Source of the DNA: Entomortierella parvispora
Lineage: Eukaryota; Mortierellomycota; Mortierellomycetes; Mortierellales; Mortierellaceae
Length of the DNA stretch: 64,000 nt
Assembly: GCA_963573315.1 (NCBI GenBank)
Contig: OY752144.1
Coordinates: 986,501-1,050,500 of the forward strand
Direction of reading: 5' to 3'
This document shows, piece by piece, positions 1 to 9,882 of the stretch. A program made the position numbers and the translations under genes. The notes beneath the pieces were generated by a model. The model saw only the letters and a program-made list of their open reading frames with translations. It was not told the origin of the DNA and did not search any database. Position 1 is the stretch's first letter. The number at the start of each line of letters is the position of its first letter.

Positions 1-1759
1 CGAGGAATTTCAAGTAAAACTCGTTGAACAGGACCTCGACCTCTGCTTTGAGCTGCGTGCGGTAGTAGCGCAGGACAGTGAGGAAGAGCGAGAGCGAGAA
101 CTCAAAGAGGGTCTCGTTGGCGGAGACACCGTTCTGGGAGAGGGACACGCAGAGGTACTGACGGACAGCGCTGACAAAGAGGTTGTCGGATTGGAAGACT
201 GGACCCGAGTTGTTCATCATGGAGAGAATAAGCTCCAGAACAAGAGCACGGCCGCGAATGGACAGCTCCTCCTGTTGAGCATTGTTTGGTGCAATGTCTG
301 CGCGCAGCGACAACTTGCAGAGGAGACGGAAGGTCAGGTAAGCATCCTGTCGGGAGAGTCGGCAGGCAGCCAGGGCAGCCTCGTGTGGCGTCATTTCCTT
401 TGGTTTTGGTGGCTCGGGCTGTGCCACCGCAGCCACAGGGCTTCTCTCGAGGACGGGTGAGGGAGGCAGAGGGACATCGTTTGGTGCAACAGCCTCGGCG
501 TTGGCCTCTTGTTGTCCCTGAGCCTCGTCCTGAGCCTCGTCCTGGTCCTGGTTCTGGTCTTCTACCTGAAGCTCCTGCACATGTTCTGTGATAATGGTGA
601 CCTGCTCGGGCTCGCCTTCTTGCTGCTCAATAACGAGCTCCGTTGACGACTCTGAATCCAGTTGTTCCGTGAGAGTTTCTGTGTCCAGCTCCTCCGAGTC
701 CAGCCCTTGGCGCTGTACGACAATCGAGTTTCTCTTGAGCAACTTTTCAATATCTCTTAGCGTGTGCGCATCTGTTTCCATCTTTGAGATGACCAGGTTG
801 ACCATTTGCGTGAGTCCAGCCTTGGCAGTTGCTTGCAAGATGGGCGTCTTTGCCCAGCAAAAAATGTTGCAGCTTGTCTGAATGATCTTTAGGAGTGTCG
901 CATGATGCACATGGCAGGTTGTTGACGTGACAAGAGTGAGAAGGATCTGTAATCCCGTTGAATTGCCATTAGAACCGGAGGACAGGGAGGACAGGCAGTT
1001 CAGTTAGTACAGGTCGGCATGATTTCAGTCTAGGTTCTTCTTCAGTCGTCGTTACTGCATCCACAGTCTGGTTACCTTCGCGATCTGCAGTTGAACATCA
1101 GCGTCGGTGCTGCTTGCACCACGGTAGGTCATGCAGATGGTATGCACAATCTCGTCGATTAGCCGTGGCGGCGACGGGTAATGGTCCGGGCCGACGGTGT
1201 TGGCGCCAGGCAGGTTGGGGACGAGGTGGTCTGTTGGATCAGAGCAGTCGATGTGGCTAAGGTCATTGACTTCGCTGAAGGCTGCGAACTTTGGGCGGCC
1301 AACAGCAGCGGCGGCAACAGGCGTGGGCTTTGTCGCGGGGGGGAGCGTCAAGGGCGAGTCACCAACGAGGCGACCATGGGCGATAAAGTTGTTGAGCGAG
1401 TGCAATGCCGCGATCTTGACCTTTGGCGAGGCGGTGGGGGCCAATGCAAGCTTGAAGACGGACCAGTACTCTTCAGCATCGAGCGAGTCGACAATGTCGA
1501 TTGAAGATGAAGTCTTGTTGATGACGGCTTGATGGTCGGGGGAGGATGAGCTACCGTTGGACTCGTCGATGCTGTGAGTGGAGGTGGGGGTGCCTTGACT
1601 GGTGCTCTGGCGACGCTGGTTGGGGATGGATGAGGCGGAGGCGAGCTTGATGGCCTGGAGATGCTCGAGAGCACCTTTGGCGGCATCGTAGATGTCCTTG
1701 TCCTTCCGCGAGTTTGCGTCGTCCCTTAGTCGCTGGAGGGCGAGTTCAAGGCTCGACAT
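1..1759 (-). CDS. SEC7: SEC7/BIG-family ARF guanine-nucleotide exchange factor, N-terminal part (runs off the left edge)
   Basis: Large Golgi ARF-GEFs of this family activate ARF GTPases at the trans-Golgi. Seen here: exon 1 at 1076-1759 (228 codons, start MSSLELALQ), a 129-nt intron at 947-1075 (GTAACC...TTACAG), and exon 2 at 1-946, open to the window edge. Exon 1 carries the DCB (dimerisation and cyclophilin-binding) signature, including LDAEEYW, IAALHSLNNFIAHG and VQLQIAK. Exon 2 continues with ILLTLVTSTTCHVH, TAKAGLTQMVNLV and, after an acidic Gln/Glu-rich linker, DAYLTFRLLCKLS, LELILSMMNNSGPVF and RQYLCVSLSQNGVS, all characteristic of BIG/Sec7 before the catalytic Sec7 domain. The catalytic domain lies outside the window. 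In-frame codons upstream of 1759 are low-complexity leader, so the Met at 1759 is preferred. The gene is divergent from the PA-TM-RING gene across 884 bp. Confidence 0.9.
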
Positions 1760-2643
1760 GGGGAGAGGGGAAGGGGTATGCGGGGAGGGGAGGAGGGGAC
1801 GGATGAAGAACCGGAAGAGATGAGCGGAAGAGAGGAATGAAGAATGGAAAGGTGAGGAGGAGGGGAGGAACAAGAAGAAGAAGAAGAAGACGAAGAAGGG
1901 ATGGCAAGAAGGAAGTGAAAGAGGGATTGGATGAGCAACGTGGAGGAGGGAGAGAGACAGAACACCGTCGTGTGTTTGTCTGTGAATGTTGTGCAGTGTG
2001 AAAATGAACAGCACCAGCAGCAGTGTGAAATGAAGTCATCCAATGCGGTGTGTCTGTCTGTGTGTGCCCATTTGCATGCGCCCACAGCGTCTTCTCTCTC
2101 CCTCTCTCCTCACTCTCTCTCTGTGCCTGGCGCGCTTGATTCTTCTTTTTTCCCTTGCTTGTCTTCCTTCCCTTTCTTGTCTTCACTTCTTTAGTCTACC
2201 TCCTCATCTCTCTCTGTCTCTCTCAGATAGGTCTTCCCCGCACTTTTTCCTGCCCTGTCGTAAACCTGTCTGTAAGCTTTGGACTCCACGGCTCGCCCAT
2301 CTCAGCCCGTTCCTTCCTTCCTTCCTTTGTCCGTCTCTTTGTCTGTTTGTCCCCTCTCATCCCTTCCATGTCCCCGAGGGGTGTGCATCTTGTTCTTGTT
2401 CTTTTACCTTCATTCCCTTCTTTCTCATTCCTCAACCTCCCGTCCTCCTGCCCTCTCATCCCCTGCCTGTTTGCTCAGCACTTGTTCGACCGAGTCGCTC
2501 TCTCTCCATCTCTCTCTTCGATACAGCACTCCTCACTGTAGGCAACATATACCCGTTTTGATAAATACCCCACCTTCACTCTCTCTCCCTCGTCTTTTAA
2601 TTTCCTCAATCATCCCTTCTCTCCTTGCTCCTGTTCGTCGCCC
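1760..2643. promoter_or_regulatory. Divergent intergenic region between SEC7 and the PA-TM-RING gene
   Basis: No gene is seen. The two flanks have opposite strand bias: about 1760-1935 is purine-rich on the plus strand (pyrimidine-rich for SEC7 transcription), and about 2080-2640 is strongly CT-rich on the plus strand. This looks like two CT-rich leaders meeting back to back. The long open frames here are low-complexity Ser/Leu/Pro runs and are not credited as genes. Confidence 0.5.
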
Positions 2644-5054
2644 ATGTCTCGCCACCATCCCTTGTCGTCCTCTTTCCTCCGACATGGATGTTGTGTCCTC
2701 CTTCTCCTCTTCTTCACCTGCTCAACCCGTCCGGTCGATGCAAATATCTTTGGTAGCTCAGCTTCTCGATTGTCTTTCGACGGCGTCCATATTGACCCAA
2801 ACTCCGTGCCGACCATCGGCAGCCTGGAAATCAACTCCCCCGGAGGCACCATTCTCTCAGGCGTTATTGGCTCCACTGGAGACATCCCCAAAGGCGGCAT
2901 CTCGGTACGTCCCTTCCCTCCATCTATCGCTTTCCGTCCCATTGAGGAACAAGGAACAATGGCCGAGATTATGCAATTTTCGAGAGAGGATTCTCGGTCC
3001 TCGTTCTCCCCGCCTTTTTGTTGGTGCTTGCGCAAATGACACTTGACACCCCCTCAAATTGTCCTCAATCACAACAATAAGCCTCGTGTATTATTTTACC
3101 CTTGTGCATTGTGCACAGCTTCAAGACAACCACTCGCCAACCGGCCATCGAACAGGGATTTGGCGTTAGTCAGGCACTAACCTATCCGCACCACATTTAG
3201 GGCATCCTCTACTCTTTGGGATACGCCTGTGCACCTCTTCCAGACAATGACACGTTGCCCATGCCCAATTTCTATGGTTTGCCAAGAATAGCCTTGATCC
3301 AGCGCGGATCCCCCACAGATACCGCCTGTACATTTCGGCAGAAGATCCTTCAGGCCCAAGCCAACAACTCTATTGGAGTCATCATTTACAACGACCCCAC
3401 CAACACTGCCATTAATGATGCAACCGCCGCCTTGGATAACAATAACTCTCCGCTCAATATCCCTGCCTTCTTGATCTCCAACGCAGATGGGAAAACCCTC
3501 TACACAATGTTGCAGCAGGATTACAATGGCATAGTAGACTATGGTAACAGAGTCAAAGTCAACATGAGTCTGGATCAGAAAATGTCTGTCGTCTGGGAGT
3601 TTATTTTGATTCTGGTCGTTGTCCTGCTTGCCATCTCATGCACTATCTCTGGCAAGTAATAGCTCATTCTTTCTTCGCAATTTCTATCTGCCCGCGTAGA
3701 TCGTCATACTAATGATGTATTATTTGCGCGAATCTCAATAGTTATTCTGCACTGCCGTCTTTACGCATTGCGCCAACGTGTTCGCATGGATGCCCTGGCT
3801 CGGGGCGCCGACGTTCTACCGAACGGTACGATCCGCATGCGAAAGGTGACGCTCGACAAATCTGTTTTGGATGGTCTTCCCGTTCGGATCTACGGACAGG
3901 ACCGCATCCCTTCAGCTGATTCTCGTGCGGGGGCTATAGCCAATGCCGAGGCAGCAGCAGCAGCGGGTCCATCTACCTTGTCTAGGTCCAACTCGAACAA
4001 AGGGTCTATCTCTGGAAAATCTATTCGCTCCATCCGCTCCATCCGTTCCGTCCGATCCGCGAAGGCGTTGGCATTTGCAGAGTCCACAAATGACATTGAG
4101 GCAGCGCCTGTTCCTGTCGCAGTCGCATCTTCTTCGGACGAGGCGACAAGCGATACTTGTGCGGTCTGCTTGGATGACTTTGAGGCCGGCGAAGAGATTC
4201 GATTGCTCCCCTGTCGCCATGAATTCCATTGCGAGTGTATTGGTAGGACAGCTCTTCTCCCACTATCATTTTGTTTCCTAGGACTCCGTGCTGTAGGCGC
4301 GCAGATCTGTGCTAACACCAACACTCCTTCTTTGCCAATTCTAGACCCTTGGCTGACTCGAAAGAGCTCGACTTGTCCCTTGTGTAAATTTGATTGCTTG
4401 CCACCCACCGCAGAGGAGGCAGAGGGACGCGGCGATGACGCCAACATTGTTGTCCCAACCGATCGTTTGATTGAATTTGTAATGGGCCCCGACTGGATTG
4501 CAGCCAGGACGCTCCGCGGCCATAATGGGACGAGTTACATCGACCGTGTTGGGCATTTCTTTGGCTCTATGGGTGATCGACTCCGAGGACGGCCACCACG
4601 GCCTATGCCTGGTCCCACTATCCAGCCAATGGTAAGAACAAATTCAGGACACTCGGGTGGTCTTCCTAATCACCGACTTGTGGAGTTGGATGAGCATGGA
4701 CAGGTTCCGTTGCAGTTGATCACCCCTCGTGGAGTTTCGACCGCGCCGCATACGCCGTCTTCCGTTCGTGGTCTGTCTCGGCCGGCGTCCCGCACTGGCT
4801 CCCACAGGAGAGGAAGCGGACCTGTTGTGGTTTCAGTCCCTCCTCCTACTCCGGCTCCTACTCCTACTCCTGCTCCTGCAGCAGCTGTTGCACCAACTCC
4901 CACACCTATCCTTGCCTCCAGCACCGCACCCCTAACCTCTTCAGATGATCTTGAGCCAAGGGAATCAAGAAAGCCACAAAATGCAGTGGTAAAGTCCTCG
5001 TTAGCAGCTGAAAGTACCTCTTCCGTTGTAGTAGACATCCCAACTGTCGAGTGA
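2644..5054 (+). CDS. PA-domain transmembrane RING-H2 E3 ubiquitin ligase
   Basis: Predicted endomembrane ubiquitin ligase of the PA-TM-RING class. Proposed exons are 2644-2904, 3126-3164, 3201-3651, 3742-4242 and 4345-5054, giving 653 aa. Domains in order: signal peptide (about 1-35, CCVLLLLFFTCS); PA domain (about 90-215, with LGYACAP, IALIQRGS, IGVIIYND, IPAFLISN); one membrane helix (FILILVVVLLAISCTIS); basic juxtamembrane segment; RING-H2 (DTCAVCLDDFEAGEEI, LPCRHEFHCECI, DPWL, STCPLCKFDC); and a long Ser/Pro/Thr tail with a Pro-Thr repeat. The membrane helix joins the cytosolic part only if intron 3 uses a GC donor (G|GCAAGT at 3652), giving ISVILHCRLYALRQR. The 102-nt intron at 4243-4344 is in frame and free of stops. 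The 39-nt exon 2 (TTTRQPAIEQGFG) is the least certain part. Confidence 0.85.
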
Positions 5055-5177
5055 GTAGAAGTTAGTGTTCCTTCTGTTTCCAGCTCGGATGCTTGAGTTG
5101 ACCTCTTTTTTAAAAAATAAATAGACCAGTAGGACTATCTTTGAGAAATAAAGAAATTCTGACGCATTAATGCTTTA

Positions 5178-6032
5178 ATGCTTACCATTACGTACACACA
5201 GGAAACCATGCTTCCTTCCCAACTCGACCTGCCATGTCCGCAGCCAGGATCTCAGCTCATGGACATGCCCAACAGCATCTTGCTCCGCATTTTTGAATTC
5301 ATTGCCAGCACAGAAGAGCCAGCATTGGTCGATCAGGAGCCACAATCGACGACCAAGAAGAACAAGAAAAAGCAGCGCGTCGCAGGATTGGGGGCTCGAT
5401 CGCTATGTCGGCTCTGTTGCTGCAGTCACCGTCTCAACCATGTCGCTTCAACAGATCAACTTTGGCAAGCTCTTACCCTCTCCCGCTTCCCGGATCGGCA
5501 TTGGCCCACAACCGATCAAAAGGCCTTGCAGACAATCGAGGTCCGTAGAGAGCACCAAAAAAAGCTCGCTCAGCCTGCCTTGGCTCCTTTGTCAGAAGAC
5601 GCATCGCTTCAGCAAACGAACTCCAAGGATGTGTTGAGCAGTCAGCCACAACGCGTGCCAGTCCCATCCAGGAAACGCGACTTTGACGCTTGTGAAGACA
5701 AGGATGAACTTGCGAGGGACGATTCTTTGCCAGGAACATCGGTGGAAGATGGATCACGCAAGAAAACAGGGCAGAAGAAGTTTTACAGTCGGTTTGAGCA
5801 GCGTGCACATCGACGAAAGTTTGGATCATTGGACCCCGAGTTGCGGTATACTCCCTTGGCATGGACAAACACCTTCTGGAGCTGGAAACGCACCTTTTTC
5901 GGAGACTGCCGTTTTGTAGAGGCAAAAGATGTGCGGACGCCAAACCGAATTGGTATGCCACAATCGAGTATTTTGCTGGTCATTTTCATGATGAAAGCAG
6001 GGGTTTCTTACACTGTCTTGATTCTATGATTC

Positions 6033-6090
<58 letters not shown>

Positions 6091-7158
6091 ATAGACCACG
6101 CTGTTCACAGGAATAACTCTGACGAGGCTCGACAAGAATGCGGGAGATGCTGGAGACCGCTTCGGTCCTGTATTTGCTCCGCGTTAACCAAAGAGCTCTA
6201 CTGCAATTGCAGAGTTCGCATCATGATCTTGCAGGTATTTTTTGTTTTTTTGTTTTGCGAACAGAGTGAAAGACCGGATATATTCGCCGCAACCTGGATA
6301 TTGAACCAAAGGTATCGTTTTATGAACCGTAGCACCCAAGATGTCAAGTCAGCATTGGAACCATCCGCATTCTGAAAACCAGTTTCAAGTACTGTCAGAT
6401 CATCATTGGCAAGGATTTTAAAGCTGGACGGTCAATAGGTATGTTGGATCAATGCTGAAATGTAATGTAATCATATATGATCACTAACCGACACTGTGAA
6501 ATAGAATTGGATCAAGCATTGGAGGATCCGAATTGTACGCCACTACTCTTATATCCTAGTCACAGCGCCGTGGACATTCAAACATTGGCGACTCAAAACA
6601 CTGAGGCGTCTATTGTTGCATCAAACCGTTATTCGTGCCAGGGATGTCTACACGGATCGCAAAATAATGGCGATGAGCACATTGACGAAAATCAGGGATC
6701 GGCTGTATCGGAAACGCCATCAGCTTATCCATACAAACTGGTCATCGCGCTTGACGGAAGTTGGTCCCATGCAAAGATAATGTACCGGTGCAACCCACGA
6801 CTCCAGCAAATCACTCAGATAAAATTCCCGAATCCTCCCCAATCCATTTATCACGAACTGAAACCAGAGCCAAAGACCACCTACACTTCGACCGCGGAGG
6901 CTGTCGGTCAAGCAGTTGCGCTGCTGGGCTGGCCTAAAGACAAGGTCAATGCAGATCTGCTCTTGGAGGTTCGTTTCTCTGTTCTTGCACAGTATGAACC
7001 TGGCGCCCGTTCATTGATCTAACATGTTTTGATCCGAATTCTCCTCGATACCTTAGGATTTGATCCGACCGCTCAAGAAAATGATTGAAATCCAGGACAC
7101 AATCGCAGCTGTTGAGCAGGAAGAGGCGCCATCTTCTCAAACAGAGCTGGCGTCATGA
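5178..7158 (+). CDS. F-box-like region apparently spliced to a DTW-domain tRNA acp3U transferase (DTWD2-like)
   Basis: The 3' part is a clear DTW enzyme. In that family, S-adenosylmethionine donates an aminocarboxypropyl group to uridine in tRNA. Exons ending 6234, then 6333-6438, 6505-6968 and 7057-7158 encode ECGRCWRPLRSCIC (CxxC...CxC zinc-type start), HPRCQ, IRILKTSFKYCQIIIGKDF, LLLYPS, the DTW-motif equivalent DGSWSHAKIM, and a LIRPLKKM tail. No ATG lies between these and the homopolymer at 6035-6089. The 5' part (from 5178, or the Met at 5208) has an F-box-like stretch (LMDMPNSILLRIFEFI, LCRLCCCSHRLNHV) and a basic linker. Splicing 5952 to 6137 (GTATGC...CTGAC...AAG) keeps frame and gives 514 aa, or 504 from 5208. 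The F-box/DTW fusion is my inference; two genes with a missed DTW first exon is the alternative. The DTW call itself is strong. Confidence 0.7.
6035..6089. repeat. Poly(C)20-poly(A)35 compound homopolymer
   Basis: A run of 20 C (6035-6054) is followed at once by 35 A (6055-6089). It lies in the proposed 184-nt intron (5953-6136) between the F-box-like and DTW parts. The run is prone to length error in sequencing, so its true size is uncertain. Confidence 0.95.
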
Positions 7159-7320
7159 TTCGATTTTCATTAAAACAAAATGCACGTGTGCGGGCAAAAT
7201 TGTGGCAGTGCTGTTGCAACTCGTTGTTTTCTTGGGTCTTCGTTTCTTTTGAGCTCTTTTACTTCTTGCCCTTTATCCGACCACTTTGACACAACAGACA
7301 GACGCCACAAAATTGAAGCA

Positions 7321-9436
7321 ATGGACATTGGATCGTTTCAGACAGCTGTGCGCGAGTCCCCTATCAAAATCAATGAGAACCTTGACCGAATATTTTCGTA
7401 TCTCGACCAAAGGACGCTCAAATCTGTAGCTGCCCGCGTTAGTAGTCAGTGGCTTCATGTTGCTTCCAGGAGATTTCGGCGTCATCTATTGTGAACCAGG
7501 AGGATAGCAAGACATGGAAAGATCTTCCAAGGAGTCTCTCCAGAGCAAATACGCTCACTGTCGGCAGGCCTATTCGACGAAGGCAGGGTCTCGGAAATTC
7601 TGGCCAATGGCGCCAAATGGCATTCCAGTTGGAAAAGGCAGCCATTCAATCGCTCATAAATATCGACCACTCCAGCACATATTCCAGCAAAGATCGCAAA
7701 GGACTCGACACAGAAATGGAAGTTCATTCACAAATCACGGCATTGATATTGAATCTCGAGTTTTGGTGGAAAAATCAAGAGACAACTCTTGCTTTTTTGT
7801 GTCCTCCTCCAGCAACGACCCTTCGAGAGCTGACTATGGACATGCCTTACATATCGACCTCCATCTCGATGGAATCCATCTTGAACCAGCTTCCAAATCT
7901 GCTGCACCTTTCCATATCATCCTACAAGCAGCTCGACCCCCCGAACAATACTCCGCCGAGGAATAACTCCTTAATTCAGTCTCATTCAACCCCTCTTGCG
8001 GGCAGTGACAATTCCATTTTCTTGGATCATCCTCTACGGACTCTGTGTCTGGACTGTCTCTGTCTTACCCTTGCTGCCGTAGGGTCATACTTTCCGAGAC
8101 TAGGAAATTTGGTCGAAATTCGGTTACTCGATATCAGGCTGCCGTGGGGCGGTTGGTCATCTTTCCACAATGAAAGCGACGAGAACCAAGAATTCTGGGA
8201 AAACCTTGCTCGTCATTGCCCCAAACTTGAATCGATTCACTTTCAGACGAACCAACCAAAAGGCGGTTATGTCCCCGTAGAGTTGTTCCCACGCGTTCAC
8301 GATTGGTGTTTTGATTATCACCACAGAACGGTCAATTCCATGCTCCAGAAGCTCACTATTCATATTGTGGAGAATAAACTGACGACCTTGAAAATCGATT
8401 CGGCTCAAGGGTATATGGGAAAGTTCTACCGCGAGTACGACCACGTCTCGGACGGATTGCTGTGTAATCTTTTGTGTGCGTCGCCTCATTTGAAGCACCT
8501 GGACACTGGAGTGAGAGATAGGTCGATGCTTGTGCTGACCATGCCAGTGATGGCTCTTTGGGCCTGTCGAGGACTTTTGACCTTGTCCATGAGATTCAAC
8601 ACAAAGGTCGGGGGATCCCATTCCGAGAGCAGACACGTTTTTGGGTTCCTGAGCCGAGCCTGCCCCAACTTGGAAGTTTTAGCGCTCCATATTGATTGCG
8701 ATAGCTTTTCTGCAAGAAGTGGTCTATGCCTTTTGACGCGACTCAGACGATTGCGGAGACTAGAGTTGCATGGGATTTATCTTAATCACCGGAACAATGA
8801 GAAGGTGGACTGTATTCCCCACAAGAGTGATTTCTGTTGGATCCAAGGAGGGTCCACCTCCGCTACTCTTCTTTCCACATTTGGATTGATCAGTGGCCTG
8901 TCGCTTTTATTTTCAAGTTTCTCTATCACTGACCCTGAGCAGGATTACTTAGACAGCATCGAAAAACTTCAAGAGTGGTCCAGATCGCCTACATTCAATG
9001 GCGCCGGCATGAATAGCTTGTCTCAGTTGGAGAAGGACCGACCTATGGTTCAACAGCAACAAAAGGATAACGGATACCGAACCGATTATGACCGTCCGAT
9101 CCTATGGTCGATGGTGTGGAGGACTTGGACCACTCTGGGTCGTATCTTGATATTGAAGCCTGCCTCGAGGCCCAGCTTTTTCGTCGGAAGAGGCAACGAT
9201 TGGGATACCTTGCAGAAACAGAGTCGACTGTGACGACCACCACCACGACAGAAAGTGGAGAGATGTCCAACCAATCTTTCCCAGAGAAGGTTCTTGTGTG
9301 GCCAGTGATTGAGCTGATACGATTCACCCATCTCACTCCCTACAGTTACACTGCTGAGAAGCCTTTCAAGAGATATGTGGAGCAAGGTTGCAAAATTGTT
9401 CAGCGGATGCAGCCAGACATCGAAGTCATTTATTGA
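7321..9436 (+). pseudogene. F-box protein gene with two single-base frameshifts
   Basis: Paralogue of the intact F-box gene at 37493-39742, matching it along its length in order (for example NQEDSKTWKD with DDDPKTWKD, TLTVGRPIR with ELTLGRTIR, LRELTMDMP with LTEITMDMP, YRTDYDRP with YRSDYDRP, PDIEVIY with PDIEVSC). The F-box region starts at Met 7321 (INENLDRIFSYLDQRTL). The frame closes with TGA at 7492-7494, while the matching sequence resumes one frame over (VNQEDSKTWKD). A second slip near 9102 puts the C-terminal part (MVDGVEDLDHSGSYLDIE to the stop at 9436) in another frame. Each break looks like loss of one base. In between, about 540 codons remain open, so inactivation would be recent, or both slips are sequence errors. 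F-box proteins are substrate adaptors of SCF ubiquitin ligases; this one has leucine-rich character but no recognised named substrate domain. Confidence 0.8.
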
Positions 9437-9882
9437 ATAAAATGGGACATTTTAGTTCTTGGGTTTTGCATCAACCGTCTATGCACCTCATCTATCATCA
9501 GGATACCCTTTCCGAGTCTCCTCTGTCTCTCTGCAGACCCTAGGAACGCAGACAAGAGATGGCGAAATAAGACGCACGCGTAGAAGTAATACGGTGACAT
9601 CACGCATCCAAGTCACGTGCTGCCGCAGCTTGGGCAACCCTTTTCGCCCCCGTCTGGCGCAGTGGTGGCGCACGTTTTTTTTTTTTCCCTTCGATTCTTC
9701 GTTTTTGTTCTGTGGTCGTCTCTCCACTCGGTCCATTGGGCGCCATTCTTCTGTTTTTATTTGCTTCCATTCCGCCCTTCTTGCCTCCTTCATCCCTCCC
9801 CCTCTCCATCCCTCTCTCCTCTCTCCTCTCTCCCCATCCCATCCCTTGTCTTCTTCATTCCTATCCGACTCAAAGAAGAGCA
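9437..9882. promoter_or_regulatory. Spacer and leader upstream of LTN1
   Basis: About 445 bp between the broken F-box gene and Listerin. An AATAAA at 9436-9441 overlaps the stop codon of the upstream gene. The second half (about 9690-9880) is CT-rich, as in other leaders in this window. No gene seen. Confidence 0.5.

Noticed and set aside
2043-2561. Long Ser/Leu/Pro open frames in the CT-rich region
   Set aside because: Low-complexity frames caused by pyrimidine-rich leader sequence; several frames are open at once and none has domain character.
5861-6094. Frame ending in poly-Pro/poly-Lys
   Set aside because: Product of reading through the C20-A35 tract; out of frame with the F-box-like region.
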